Positions 1 to 9,360 of a stretch of DNA of 12,930 bases are shown here, piece after piece. Position 1 is the stretch's first letter. Every line of letters begins with the position of its first letter. The stretch comes from Pleurotus ostreatus/Saccharomyces cerevisiae fusant (lineage: Eukaryota; Opisthokonta): NCBI GenBank assembly GCA_024196135.1, contig JAMQCK010001024.1, forward strand, positions 1 to 12,930, read 5' to 3'. The translations under genes and the position numbers were made by a program. The notes beneath the pieces are model-generated. The model did no database searches. It was not told the origin of the DNA and was given only the letters and a program-made list of their open reading frames with translations.

Positions 1-2389
1 GTCGAGCCTTACATCATCCCTCCACTCAAGGCAGCCGTCAACCACCCCTCCGTCTCCCCCTACGTCGAGAAAGCCTACGCCGCCGAGCAGCGCGTCGAGC
101 CCTACGTCCTCCGCGCCTACGAGATCTCCCAGCCCGTCGTCCGCAAGGCCGTCACCCTCGCCACCCCGTACGCCATCAGCGCCAAGCACCTCGTCTGGGA
201 CAGGACGATCGTCCCCCAGTACTACCGCCACGCCGTCCCCCGCTACAACGTCTACGTCCAGCCGCACCTCGACAAGTACGTCGTCCCCGTGCAGCAGGCC
301 GCCGCGCGCTACTACGCGCAGGCGGAGCGCTACTACGGCCAGGCGCGCAGCTTCTACGATGCGCGTCTGCAGCCGCACGTCGTCAAGGCTGTCGAGATCG
401 GCCAGCGCGTGTATGTGTTCGTGAAGCCCCGCGCGCTGCAGGCGTACACGCACGTCTACACGCGCCTCAACGCCCGGTGGCAGGTTATCAGGCCCGACGT
501 CATGCGCTTCTCTGCGCTCTACTGGGAGCGCATGACCATGATTGCAGAGCTCTTCGGCGATCTGCGCAGGGAGTTTGTCGACCCCCACGTACTCCGCATC
601 TGGGACAAGGTCGTCGAGCTTAGTGGCGGCAAGACCGTCCCTTCGGGGACGACACCCGTGACGCAAGCTACAGCGGCTGAACCCACGCCTGAGATCCCTG
701 TGCAATCCGTAGCCACGAGCGAGGCCAAGATTACCCCCATGACCTCATCATCGGCAGTTGTAGCTGAGTCCTCGTCATCTGCGCCGCCACCTCCTGTCGA
801 GACGGTTCTGGAGACTGCGTCTTCGGTGTCGCCCTCTTCAACTTCTGCCGCACCCCCTGTCGAGACTGCGTCTGTCAGCGTCATCGAGACGTCTTCTGCC
901 AGCGCCGCCGATGCTTCGCCTTCGCAGGCCTCCTCCATGCCATCCGCTGCCGCTGTCGTACCCACCGACGTCATCGAAGAGGAGGATGTCGACCAGTTCC
1001 TGTTGGACCTCCTCGGCGAGACCCCTGACGTCAAGGTCGCCGACGATGAGGGTGTCGAGGCTAACGAAGAGTCGGCCGCGGACGCCGCAGAAGTGGAAGA
1101 GCGCAAGCGCATCAAGGCGCAGCGCGCTGCTGAGAAGCGCGCGGACATTACCGTGCGTCACGCGAAGTGGGCAAGCGAGCTGGATCAGCTCATTGCGGCG
1201 TCGGCGGAGGAGCTGGCTGGTGTGCTGGCAGGCATTCGCGAAGGGGCGGCGAAGGAATTGAGGAAAGGCAGAGCGCTGACAGAGGGCGCTGATGAGTCGA
1301 AAGACGCGGACGCCGTCACTGGTCCCAAGGAGGCCGTCGACGCGGCGCAGGCTGAGGGCGAGCGGCTGCTCAAGGGGCTCGACTCGTACCTCAAGAAGGC
1401 CGCGAAGGCGCCGGAAAGCAACGATCAGGCGCGTTGGGGCCAGGTGCTGGATGTCGTGGAGGCGAAGTTTGCGGAGGCGATGGGACGGCTGCAGGAAAAC
1501 GTCGCGACGTGGTACGATGAGGTGCGACAGAGGGAGGCGCAGGAGGTGAGCTTCTTTCCTAGTTCGGTTTAATGTGTACCATGCGCATCCGAGAGGGATC
1601 GCTTTTCCGATTACCACCCATCCACTTACTCGGACGGGCTTCTGTTAATCAGTCTTGACGGTCGCTTATTCTCCCCCGCAGGTTTTGGACTCGGCTGCGA
1701 AGGTCAAGGCCCTCGCCGAGCGTGCGCAGGCCGACCTTGGGATTGATTACGCCTGGCTTGACGACGTCACGTACGCTGACTGGCAGCGCTATCACGACTT
1801 GATGAGGGGTAAGCACACGAAGTGTACACTCTTGACCTGTCTAATCTTCCTTCCCATAGCATACGAGAAGTACGATTCTGACGCGCGCACGATCGCTAAT
1901 GGCACCCACCCGCTCTCATCGGAGGACCCGCTCGTGGGCGCCATGAGCGACACGCAGGACGACGCGATGACGATTATCGAGGGCTTCCAGGTCCGCATCC
2001 GCGACCTCAAGGCGCTCGCAAGGGATATCTATTCTGCTGTCGACAAGAAGGCAGCCAAGGCGGCTGAGGATGTTGGCGCAGGTGCAACTGTTGGGTCTGT
2101 CGATGCACCCGTGTCTGCGCTGCCCATCGGCGAGGCCTCGGATGTCTTCGTCAACCCCTCAGGGACAGCATCGCCACCGGAGGTGTCAATCCTGCCCATT
2201 GATCCCAGTCCCAGTGCACCGGCGCCGGGCGTGGAGGGCTTGGACAAGATCTTCGTCGGGAGGGGTGCAGAGGAGGTGAAGGAGGCTGTGGCGCGGGCTG
2301 AGAGCCTCGGGGCGAGTGTGTTGTCGAAGGGCTCGTCGGTGGCCGCAGAGGCTGTCCCTACTGTCACGCCTGACCACGAAGAGCTCTAG
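1..2389 (+). CDS. Unrecognised Tyr/Pro-rich helical protein, 5'-truncated by window edge
   Basis: Exons are 1-1545, 1682-1808 and 1860-2389, giving 733 visible residues. Frame 1 is open from the first base, so the true start lies upstream. Intron 1 (1546-1681) runs GTGAGC to CCGCAG. Intron 2 (1809-1859) runs GTAAGC to CATAG with a CTAAT branch site, is 51 nt and contains no in-frame stop. Residues 1 to about 205 are rich in Tyr, Val, Pro and Arg, with short units such as VEPYII, VEPYVL, VQPHLDKY and LQPHVVK recurring, which suggests proline-punctuated amphipathic helices. A Ser/Ala/Pro/Val linker follows to about residue 320, then an acidic patch (EEEDVDQFLLDLLGE), a charged helical segment (EERKRIKAQRAAEKR) and an Ala-rich C-terminus. 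I do not recognise a catalytic domain. The helix pattern recalls lipid-surface proteins, but that is only an impression. The gene is convergent with the Smr gene. Confidence 0.8.
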
Positions 2390-3190
2390 ATGACCACACG
2401 GAGCTTCGAGATTACTCTTTCGGACTACGCTCGCAGTTTCAATGGCTGCTTCCCATCTCGCTACGAACCCTCACCAGGGTCCCTACCCTTTCTTGGCTAT
2501 CTTCCATGCAGATGGAATTCTCATTGCCCCTTGACTGTTTTCGATCCTCCACACACCTCCGGATGACTAGGTGTATTTATGTGTAATGTCTATCGCATGC
2601 ATATCCCGTCATGATCATCGCACACCGTATCGCATATTCCGTCGCTCGCGACATCGCAGTAGTAAATATTGTTGAAGGACCGGTACACATACTTACCTTA
2701 CGCTTGGATGTTATGGTTGCTACTCAGTGTCGTTACATCGCTTTTATACATTTTGCCTCACTCAAAGCCCGTGACAGGATGACAGGGAACTCGCAAACAT
2801 CGAGGCCAGACGAGGAGATTTTGCATGACAGAGTTGGGCGGAACGTGGTCAGACAACAACGCGTGCGGAAGACCACGAAGTCATAGCGGTGATCCAATAG
2901 ATAGACAATGTGCCTAAGCTACACGGTGGGCTACAAGTGTACGCCAAAGCAATAGATAGCGATGTGCAGTAAAGCCAATAATATACGCACGTAGATATTA
3001 CCCCACCCATCGGGACAGATCCTACAGCGGTGATTCTGACAGATCCACAGCGATGATTCTACAGGTCGTCCGGTTCGTGATCTAGACATGGTATACAGCG
3101 CAAGGATATGTGCAGTGATGGTACGGCGGATCGTCAAGGATAGAAAAGCGGTTGGTTTGAGACACGGTGGCGGGCGCTCGGTCAGCGGTG
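2390..3190. other. Convergent intergenic region (two 3' ends)
   Basis: This stretch lies between the stop of the plus-strand first gene and the stop of the minus-strand Smr gene, so it should hold both 3' untranslated regions. It is more AT-rich than the coding flanks. A 91-codon frame at 2611-2886 has low-complexity composition with no domain signal. Apart from the tandem repeat at 3014-3060 I see nothing else in it. Confidence 0.6.
3014..3060. repeat. Tandem duplication, 24 + 23 bp
   Basis: Two head-to-tail copies, 3014-3037 and 3038-3060, both begin GACAGATCC and end TGATTCT. They differ by one inserted T in the first copy and one G/A change in the middle (CAGCGG versus CAGCGA). The repeat lies about 130 bp beyond the Smr stop codon, in its probable 3' UTR or just outside. 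It looks like a simple slippage duplication. Confidence 0.75.
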
Positions 3191-5331
3191 CTAGCCGAGC
3201 ACCCGCGGTGCATGAGGTTGCCCGTTGACGACGAGGCCGCCGTCCCAGGAGCCGACGCTCCAGCCCTCGTCGAGGAGGGCCTTGCGGACGACGGGCTTGA
3301 GGACACTGACGCGGTTGAGGGAATGCGTGCCCTTGCCGGTGATGATCTTGACAGGTTTCGCTGCGAGTATGTGAGTCGAGTGTAACTATGTATCGAGCGG
3401 CTTGACAACGTACCAGGCGATGCGCCTACGCGCTCAAGAATGTCTTTGACAATGATCACGGCCTCTGCAGCGGTGGTGCCATGCAAGTCCAGGGTGCGAC
3501 CGTCTCGCGAGGCGCGCCTATAGGGAGATCAGCTTTCACTGAAGTCGAAGCGAAACAGGCTATCTCACATCTTGGCCTCCACCGTATGCCGTGCATGGGC
3601 AAGTGCCTCCTTCCGCGCTATTTCTTGGAACTCGCGGGCCTGCAATCCGGGTCAGTTCCACATAACCATCAACCAAGAACCGTTCAGTACTCACCCTCTC
3701 CACGTAGTACAACGCCGTTTCCGCACCACCCCGACTCCTATCCTTCCACACCAAGCTCGCATTCTTCAGCATCTCCGCGCGCTGCCGCATGCTCTCCTCC
3801 TGCCTTGCCTGGTAGTCAAGCTCGCCGACGTCGCCCTTCCCGCCCTTCCCCAGCGCGTTGCCCGTGCCCCTGATCTTCGTCCCGTTGACGTCGCGGTTGT
3901 ACGTGGGCACGCGCACGGGTTGGGGGTAAGCGGGCTTGTTCTTGACCTTGCTGCCATTGACGCGCTGCCACTGATATGGGCTCGGCTTGTTGCGCGGTTG
4001 GGTGGCGGCCGGGCTCTTCCAACGGGCGGGCGGCGGCGCGACTGGGGGCGGGCCTGATGGAAATGCGGTACGAGCTGGGGTGGTAGGCGCAGAGCGGGTA
4101 ACTGCAGCCGCGTCCGAGTAGCGGGGTACGCGGGAAGGCATGGGCGATGGGAGAGGGGAGTGATACGGTCCCATTTCCATGCTATCATCGGCAGCGAAGT
4201 CCTGGAGCATGTACAAAAGGTCCAGAGCGCAGTCCGCCTTGCCACCGGAAGCGTTGAGAACTAGGCGTGCATCATCGACTAGACGGCTTTCCTCGTCTAT
4301 CGTACGCGTCTTGTCGGAGCGGAGGACCTCCAAGATCTCAACTAGAGCAACGTCGTCGTCTTCATCGACCGTGGTGTCTTCTGCGATGCGCTCAAGGGCC
4401 GCCTTAAGCGCCTGGTACGGCGTGGGGTGGCCGGGGGAGTGGAAGTGGGATAGGAAGAAGGATGCTGGGCGGTCAGGAAGGAGAGTAGACAGATACGACG
4501 AGATGGAGTTTATCTTCGTCCATATGTCGCTGGATGAGGAGGGGGAGGAGGGGACAGAGGTTGAGATTGAGGGCACGCGATGGCCGTTCTGCTGACGAAC
4601 GTCGCCGAATGTGATCTTGATCGCGCCGTTCTTCGCGCCCCTCTTGGGTTTGGGCATCGTGGGTGTGCGTGGGACGGAGCCGGACGCGCGAGAGGCGTCG
4701 GGGACCGACTTCTGATTGATCACGGTGTGCCAGGACCGGTCGTCCTGAGCCTCATTGTCGCTCAGACCGTCCAGCCCGCGCTCCTCCAGCTCGCGAATGT
4801 GCTCCTGGGTGAGGAAGTGCTCGAGTATGTCCCACATATTCGCGTCGATGTCGTCGTCGTCGGCGCTGGCGAGCATCACCGCTAAGCGCTCAGCGGAGAC
4901 GCCTGGTAGTGCGGCGCTTAGGAACTCGAGGGGCGAGGAGCTATGGTCGCGGGAGGAGGACACGGATTCCCAGGAAGTACCGCTGCTGGTCGTATCTGCG
5001 TTTGACGAGGTCATGTCGGGGGTGCTCGTGCATGAGTCCTCCTCGTCGGGGACCTGGAGGCGCGCCATATCGTCGCTTAGCTGTAGGTCGTCTGCGCCAC
5101 ACGAGAGGATGCGCAGGTTGGTGCGCAGTTCGTCGAGTTGGTCGGGGGAGGGGTCAATATATCGTCCATTATCATCGCTTTGCAGCTCGTGGAGCAGCGC
5201 GAGCACGATCTGCTCCTCGAGAGGGGGGCAGAACTCGGCCTGAAGGACGCTAATCAGATGGGTAACGAGGGAAGTAGGGGAGCGCGAGATGGAACCTTGA
5301 GTGACTCGTATAGCGATGTATGCTCGCTCAT
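3191..5331 (-). CDS. CUE-like / DUF1771 / Smr domain protein (N4BP2-type)
   Basis: Five exons on the minus strand: 5331-5296, 5239-3695, 3639-3569, 3517-3414 and 3360-3191, giving 641 residues. The start is ATG at 5331 in an ACC-ATG context. The first exon (12 residues, ending LYESLK) joins AEFCPPLEEQ across a 56-nt intron with a weak GTTCCA donor. Residues about 115-155 (FLSAALPG, DDIDANMWDILEHFL) resemble a CUE ubiquitin-binding helix bundle. Pro/Ser-rich low complexity follows. Residues about 485-549 match DUF1771 (YQARQEESMRQRAEMLKNAS). An Smr domain fills about 558-635, with TLDLHGTT (559-566) and IITGKGTHS (591-599), the two signature motifs. Smr domains in this family are associated with nicking or endonuclease activity and RNA quality control; CUE plus DUF1771 plus Smr is the architecture of human N4BP2 and fungal relatives. 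The molecular target cannot be read from sequence. Confidence 0.88.
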
Positions 5332-5387
5332 GGTACAAAGGCTGAATGAGGGGGAGGGTCTGAGCAGCGAGTGGGCTGGAACAAAGA

Positions 5388-5463
5388 CTATAAACTGTGA
5401 TATCACGTCACGAACCGCTCTGGATCACCAACCCCTGCGGGGCTATGATCAACTTTCACGTGG
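5388..5463 (-). promoter_or_regulatory. Putative Smr-gene promoter elements
   Basis: Read on the minus strand, TTTATAG (5394-5388) sits about 57 nt upstream of the Smr ATG and could act as a weak TATA element. TGACGTGA (5410-5403) is a CRE/ATF-type octamer, and CACGTG (5457-5462) is a palindromic E-box. These are motif matches only. Their order and closeness to the start codon are plausible for a compact fungal promoter. Confidence 0.3.
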
Positions 5464-6017
5464 CGAGCACCCACAAAGTCTAGGGAGGCGATTGGCCGCA
5501 GGAGAAAATTAGGATACTCTTCGAAATATATCTAGTATTCAGGGGAAACAACTGCATATGTATATTATGGGGCCAGAAGAAACGCAGAGGACAGAGACGC
5601 CCTTTGGAATATGTGGGCGAACATCTTTGATACGAATGAGTCGAGCAGAGTCCAGCGGACTGACTTCCTCTTTTGTCAGTGTCCGGGTCGGGGACCAAAG
5701 GAATACATCCAGTGTAGGTGAGTATGGGTGCTTAGCACAATGACACGGCGAGTGTAAATGCAGTAGGCCGGCTGAGTAATGCAGCGCTTACTACAATGGG
5801 GGAGGCATTATCTTCATCCAGTCGGAGGCCACACAATTGTGGACGAGGTCTCTGCTCACGAAGCCACGGCGCGAAACAGACTTAGGGTGTTGTCCAAGAT
5901 ATGTTGATCGAGCACGCATGTACAGTGATAATAGCAGGCAGGGTCTGTATGGCACAGCAAGAAAGATAAGACAGCAAGACTAAGATAGACGTGTTAGATC
6001 AAGAAGGGTAGGCCGTG

Positions 6018-6053
6018 CCGACGAGCAGTGTAGAGTGTACCGACGAGCAATGT
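6018..6053. repeat. Short direct repeat, 14 bp, 22-bp period
   Basis: CCGACGAGCAGTGT at 6018-6031 recurs as CCGACGAGCAATGT at 6040-6053, with one mismatch. It lies 44-79 bp beyond the HP1 stop codon, in the probable 3' UTR. I assign no function. Confidence 0.6.
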
Positions 6054-6096
6054 CAGCAGACAAGGTCGAGGAACGGCAGGGTCGCAAAAGCGTAGG

Positions 6097-6995
6097 CTAT
6101 GAGCCGGTCTTCCATCTGAGGTTGGACTCGTAGAAGTCAATGAGCTGGAGACGAGTTTAGAGTGAGTCAAGTAGTGAGGGTAGGACGTACAAGTTGAGGG
6201 AACTTCTCCCTCGCGGTTGCGGACGTTTCGCGGACGCGCCGGCCATCCTTCCTGAGATTGCAGTCAGCCAATGGGCAACCTCGAGCAACAAACAGGTGCT
6301 CACAACGTGACATAGACCATGAGCCCGTCCGGATTATCAGGATGCTGCTCGACCGTCTCGATACTCGCAATCAGGTCCTCCCAACTATCCAAATCGCGGT
6401 ACTTCTTGTCCATCGCCGCCACCACCGGCAAGTCAGCGTCCCCATCCTCATCGTCCTCCGTCCCGTCCACCTCCATCTTCGCGCCCTTCGACTGCCGCTT
6501 TTTCTTCTGCGCGGGCGGCTCCTCGTCGACCTCGATGGGCTCCGCGGAGACTGCCTTCGTGGAGCGCGCGCGCTTTTTGGACACCTCGGATGCGGTGCGC
6601 GGCTCGGATTTGCGGCCGCGCTTGATGCTGGCGGTGGAGGCGCTGCCGCTCTTCGCGGCCTTCTTCGCCTTTTCGCGATCCCAGTACTCTGTTATGAGGT
6701 CCTTCGCGTTCCTGCGGGGCGCGTGTGTCAGCCGGACGCGTCTGAGAGCGCATTACGAAGAAAACGTACGCTGCATCCTCCTCTGCTACCCACGAGTTAT
6801 CTGCCTCGCCGTAGCCCTTCCATTTGACGAAGTAGCCTGGGTGGGTCGTGAATGAGACGCGTCGGACGCGTTTCGCGGGCTAGGGAACGCACCGCGTTGC
6901 CTGCCGAATCTCTTCTCTTGGTGGTTGAGGATACGCTCAATCTCGTACTCCTCCTCGGACTCGTTGCCGCCAGAGTTGCTGTTGTTGTCCGACAT
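6097..6995 (-). CDS. HP1: Heterochromatin protein 1 (chromo + chromo shadow domain)
   Basis: Five exons: 6995-6893, 6836-6770, 6711-6304, 6251-6191 and 6144-6097, giving 228 residues, a typical HP1 size. The chromodomain spans about 15-70: EEEYEIERIL, then YFVKWKGYGEADNSW and DLITEYW. By alignment with Drosophila HP1 (Y24, W45, Y48), the methyl-lysine cage is Y17, W40 and Y43. The linker carries basic nuclear-localisation-like runs (KKRARSTK, KKKRQSK). The chromo shadow domain spans about 161-224: DSWEDLIASIETV, LMVYVTL, KDGRRVRETSA, LIDFYESNL. HP1 reads H3K9 methylation and dimerises through the shadow domain to recruit silencing factors in the nucleus. The start is uncertain: an in-frame ATG at 7079 would add 28 residues, but its context has T at -3, while the ATG at 6995 has G at -3 and gives the compact acidic N-terminus usual for the family. 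Y14 lies directly upstream on the same strand. The last intron is only 46 nt. Confidence 0.93.
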
Positions 6996-7324
6996 TACAC
7001 GCGTCTCGTTGAGGATGGAGGCTGCGGTGTGGGGGAGGGCGAGCGCGCTATTGCTTGGTCGCGTTTGGTCATCGTTCATGCACGCGCTTGGACCAGCATC
7101 TAGATTTTGCGGGCCGAGATATCCACAGAACCGAACGCTGCGCGTTATGGCGATAGCTCGGGGAGGAGAACATAGCCTTCACTGACAGCCTGAACATGGG
7201 CTTTCAAGGACATCTTTCGACAGGAGCAACATATATTACATCTTCGACACGGGGAATATGGACGCGGGACAGGCTGTCTTCACCGTCCACCAAGATGAGG
7301 GCGCGGGGAGAGGCAGACGATACA
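6996..7324 (-). promoter_or_regulatory. HP1 upstream region / Y14 3' flank
   Basis: These 329 bp separate the Y14 stop from the chosen HP1 start, both genes running leftward, so the region should hold the Y14 3' UTR and the HP1 promoter. It includes the in-frame 28-codon extension up to the ATG at 7079. ACGCGT lies at 6999-7004, four bases before the chosen HP1 start codon. I see no clear TATA box close to the start. Confidence 0.5.
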
Positions 7325-8027
7325 CTAGCGGCGACGTGTAGGGCTAGCGCTACGGCCGCGAGCATTGCGCCTAGGCCCAGTAGGTGGAGGGCGGATGAAG
7401 GCGTAGTCACATTGAATGACCTGTTCCAGGAGGGAAGAGCCCGAAGCCCCGTCGATCGCGGCCTGCGCCTCCGCCATCGTCTCGTACTCCACGAGCGCGT
7501 ATCCCTGAAGCGGCACGCGTAAGCTCATGACAGACGGACAAAGAGATGGGATGACGCACCTTCACATAACCCGTCCGACGGTCGAGGTTCAGGTGCATGT
7601 TCTTGATCTCGCCGTACTCCGCAAACTTGTCGTTCACGTCCTCCTCTGTAGCTTCCTCGTGCACGTTGGTGACCATGATGATCCATCCTTCGACGGCTGT
7701 AAGGGGGATGAATGGACAAGACCAAAGGGGAAGAAAGTGTACAACGCACATCGCTGTGCCCTGGTATCCGTGTCCTTCGTTGTCTCGACGCGATCGTAGG
7801 TGTGATCGGTCCCTCCGACTTGCGAGTCACCGCCTCCCCCTACATAGACGTGCACAGTCAGTTGTTTGTTCGCCGCGCCTCGTCAGGAAGTACGCACTGG
7901 AAGTCTGGAAGCCACGGCCCCTGCGGCGGACGGCTCCTCCGGAAGCGACTACCGTATGGTCAGCATCTATCTAGCCCGGCTACGGTGACTGCTTACCATC
8001 GTCGATGTTCATCTCATCGTCAGACAT
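7325..8027 (-). CDS. Y14: Y14/RBM8A, exon junction complex RRM protein
   Basis: Five exons: 8027-7997, 7948-7898, 7839-7750, 7696-7560 and 7504-7325, giving 162 residues against about 174 in human RBM8A. The start [10 protein letters not shown] has an ACC-ATG context. One RRM spans about 62-140. RNP2 is IIMVTNV and RNP1 is KGYALVEY (103-110), with intron 4 falling exactly between K103 and G104. The stretch [18 protein letters not shown] and the following [16 protein letters not shown] are near-identical to animal Y14, which makes the call firm. The C-terminus is Arg/Ser-rich ([11 protein letters not shown]). In the known complex Y14 pairs with Mago and eIF4A3 on spliced mRNA upstream of exon junctions; Mago binding covers the RRM sheet. 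No partner gene lies in this window. The gene is divergent from the MYND gene. Confidence 0.95.
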
Positions 8028-8645
8028 GGTTGCGGTTGGTGGGGGAAGGACGCGAGCGATGTTGACGCCCAACGCGTGATGTGATGCGTGACGAACGCTC
8101 GGCAAGCCCCGAAAGCCGGTAAACGAGTTTGCAAATCTCCGCACACGCAGCTTGACGGCTGGATTAGCGCCGGCACTATCTGCGTTCGGGGTTCATTGTT
8201 TGATGACAGCTCGCTCTTTCCTCTCCCGAGTCCGAGTCCCATGCCCCCATACACTTCTATACCCTCCCAGAAAGATTTTTCGCCGTCAAGAGCGCGTCGA
8301 GGAAGCGAATCCGGACCAAGCCCTTTGTCTCCTCGAGGTCGAGACATGGCAACATCCCTGCTGTCTTGCTGACACTTTGAAAACCAGGACCCTGCGGCTG
8401 GCTCCCCATCACTCCTTGATCCTAATGTATACATGCGTCAGAGCTAATTTGTACCTCCCGGGCCATCTCATGCCCTTATAACGCGGTCCGTACGCTCATC
8501 TCCTTTTCCCCTTGTCCTCGGTACCAGGTCCATTGCCACTCTTTTCTTGAGCCTGTTCCTTGGACTACGCGTTCTGGTGCGTTCGTATATATACCCGCCT
8601 TGGAGACGCGCCTGACTTGCTCGATCGCACCCTTGCAGACTTATC
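8028..8645. promoter_or_regulatory. Divergent promoter region between Y14 and the MYND gene
   Basis: The 618 bp between two divergent start codons show no supportable coding frame; the antisense frame at 8009-8434 has no recognisable domain. ACGCGT lies at 8072-8077 on the Y14 side and at 8567-8572 on the MYND side. Pyrimidine-rich runs near 8500-8560 and a TATA box at 8586-8593 belong to the MYND promoter. The stretch is long enough for two separate promoters. Confidence 0.55.
8586..8593 (+). promoter_or_regulatory. TATA box of the MYND gene
   Basis: TATATATA ends 53 bp upstream of the ATG at 8646. With the usual spacing between a TATA box and the transcription start, this predicts a 5' leader of only about 20-30 nt. 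Confidence 0.6.
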
Positions 8646-9360
8646 ATGCCTTTTGTTCACCAATCGTGTCTTGTCTGTACGCGTCCCACTTCGATGTGGT
8701 GCGGGAGGTGCCATGCGGCGTGGTACTGCAGTCCTGAGCATTCGCACCAGGTGCGTGGCCGCGCATTATATCCTAGGCCTCGATCTGACGCGTTCCCCAA
8801 GGACTGGCTTCGCCATAGGGAGGAGTGCATCCCCTTGGAGTACCAGACCATGTACAACGCGTCCCCTTCTGCACCCGTTGTCGCAAGCTTGGACCCACCT
8901 CCGAACGACGTGGTCTTTGCCATCCTCTTCCTTCCTGAAGAAGGTGCGTTCGTACCGCCTTCTCTGGCTCCCCTCAACGCTCATCGCATGCCACTCAGAG
9001 CGCCCCCGCATGATACGGATCGCCTGTTCGGAGCCCAACAAGGCCTTCGGGGGCACCTGCCCCATTCCACTCCTTGACCGCTACTTCCCCGCCGAGGAGC
9101 CCGACACCATCGTCCTCACCCAGGGCCTCAACGGCGAGACGCTGCGCTACCCGATGCACATATGGTACTCCCCGCACAGCCTGCAGAAGGGCGCGCCCGT
9201 CAACCGCGCGATCTTCCACATCACGTCGGGCGCGGCGCCCAAGGCGTGGTGCGGGCCCGTCGTCGCGTTCAAGTTCAACGGCTCGCGGCGGCATGGGTAC
9301 ACGGACGCGGGCTCGAACGACCTTCCGGCGCTGTCGGCGTACTTCTTGGCGTACGAGTGA
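8646..9360 (+). CDS. MYND zinc-finger protein with Agaricomycete-type C-terminal domain
   Basis: Exons 8646-8750, 8802-8943 and 8999-9360 give 202 residues. The start has A at -3. The MYND finger fills residues 8-44: C8-x2-C11-x7-C19-x2-C22-x5-C28-x3-H32, then H40-x3-C44. The usual sixth ligand Cys is replaced by His (CSPEHSHQ), a variant I recall from fungal MYND proteins. Intron 1 (51 nt, no in-frame stop) cuts the finger between Q35 and D36. After the finger comes a domain without a named function, with CPIPLLDRYF, IVLTQGLNGETLRYP, SGAAPKAWCGPVVAFKFNG and a terminal SNDLPALSAYFLAYE. Its pattern matches a large family of basidiomycete MYND proteins. MYND fingers generally bind proline-rich peptides, so a protein-adaptor role is likely but not shown. 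There is no SET domain. Confidence 0.9.

Larger units (their letters stand above)
5332..6096. other. Intergenic: Smr-gene promoter and HP1 3' flank
   Basis: The stretch lies upstream of the minus-strand Smr gene and downstream of the HP1 stop, both transcribed leftward. I find no convincing coding frame; the short frames at 5480-5743 lack domain signal. The part nearest the Smr start carries TATA-like and CRE-like sites, and 6018-6053 holds a small direct repeat. The rest is unremarkable. Confidence 0.55.

Noticed and set aside
519..1617. Long antisense frames of 209 and 259 codons opposite the first gene.
   Set aside because: They are Ser/Arg-rich mirror frames of a GC-rich, biased-codon exon. 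They lack domains, and the plus-strand frame is better supported by splicing on both sides.
2611..2886. A 91-codon plus-strand frame in the convergent spacer.
   Set aside because: There is no domain, no coding-like composition and no splice context, and the position suits a 3' UTR.
8009..8434. A 141-codon minus-strand frame upstream of Y14.
   Set aside because: It overlaps the Y14 start in another frame, has no recognisable motif, and lies where a divergent promoter is expected.
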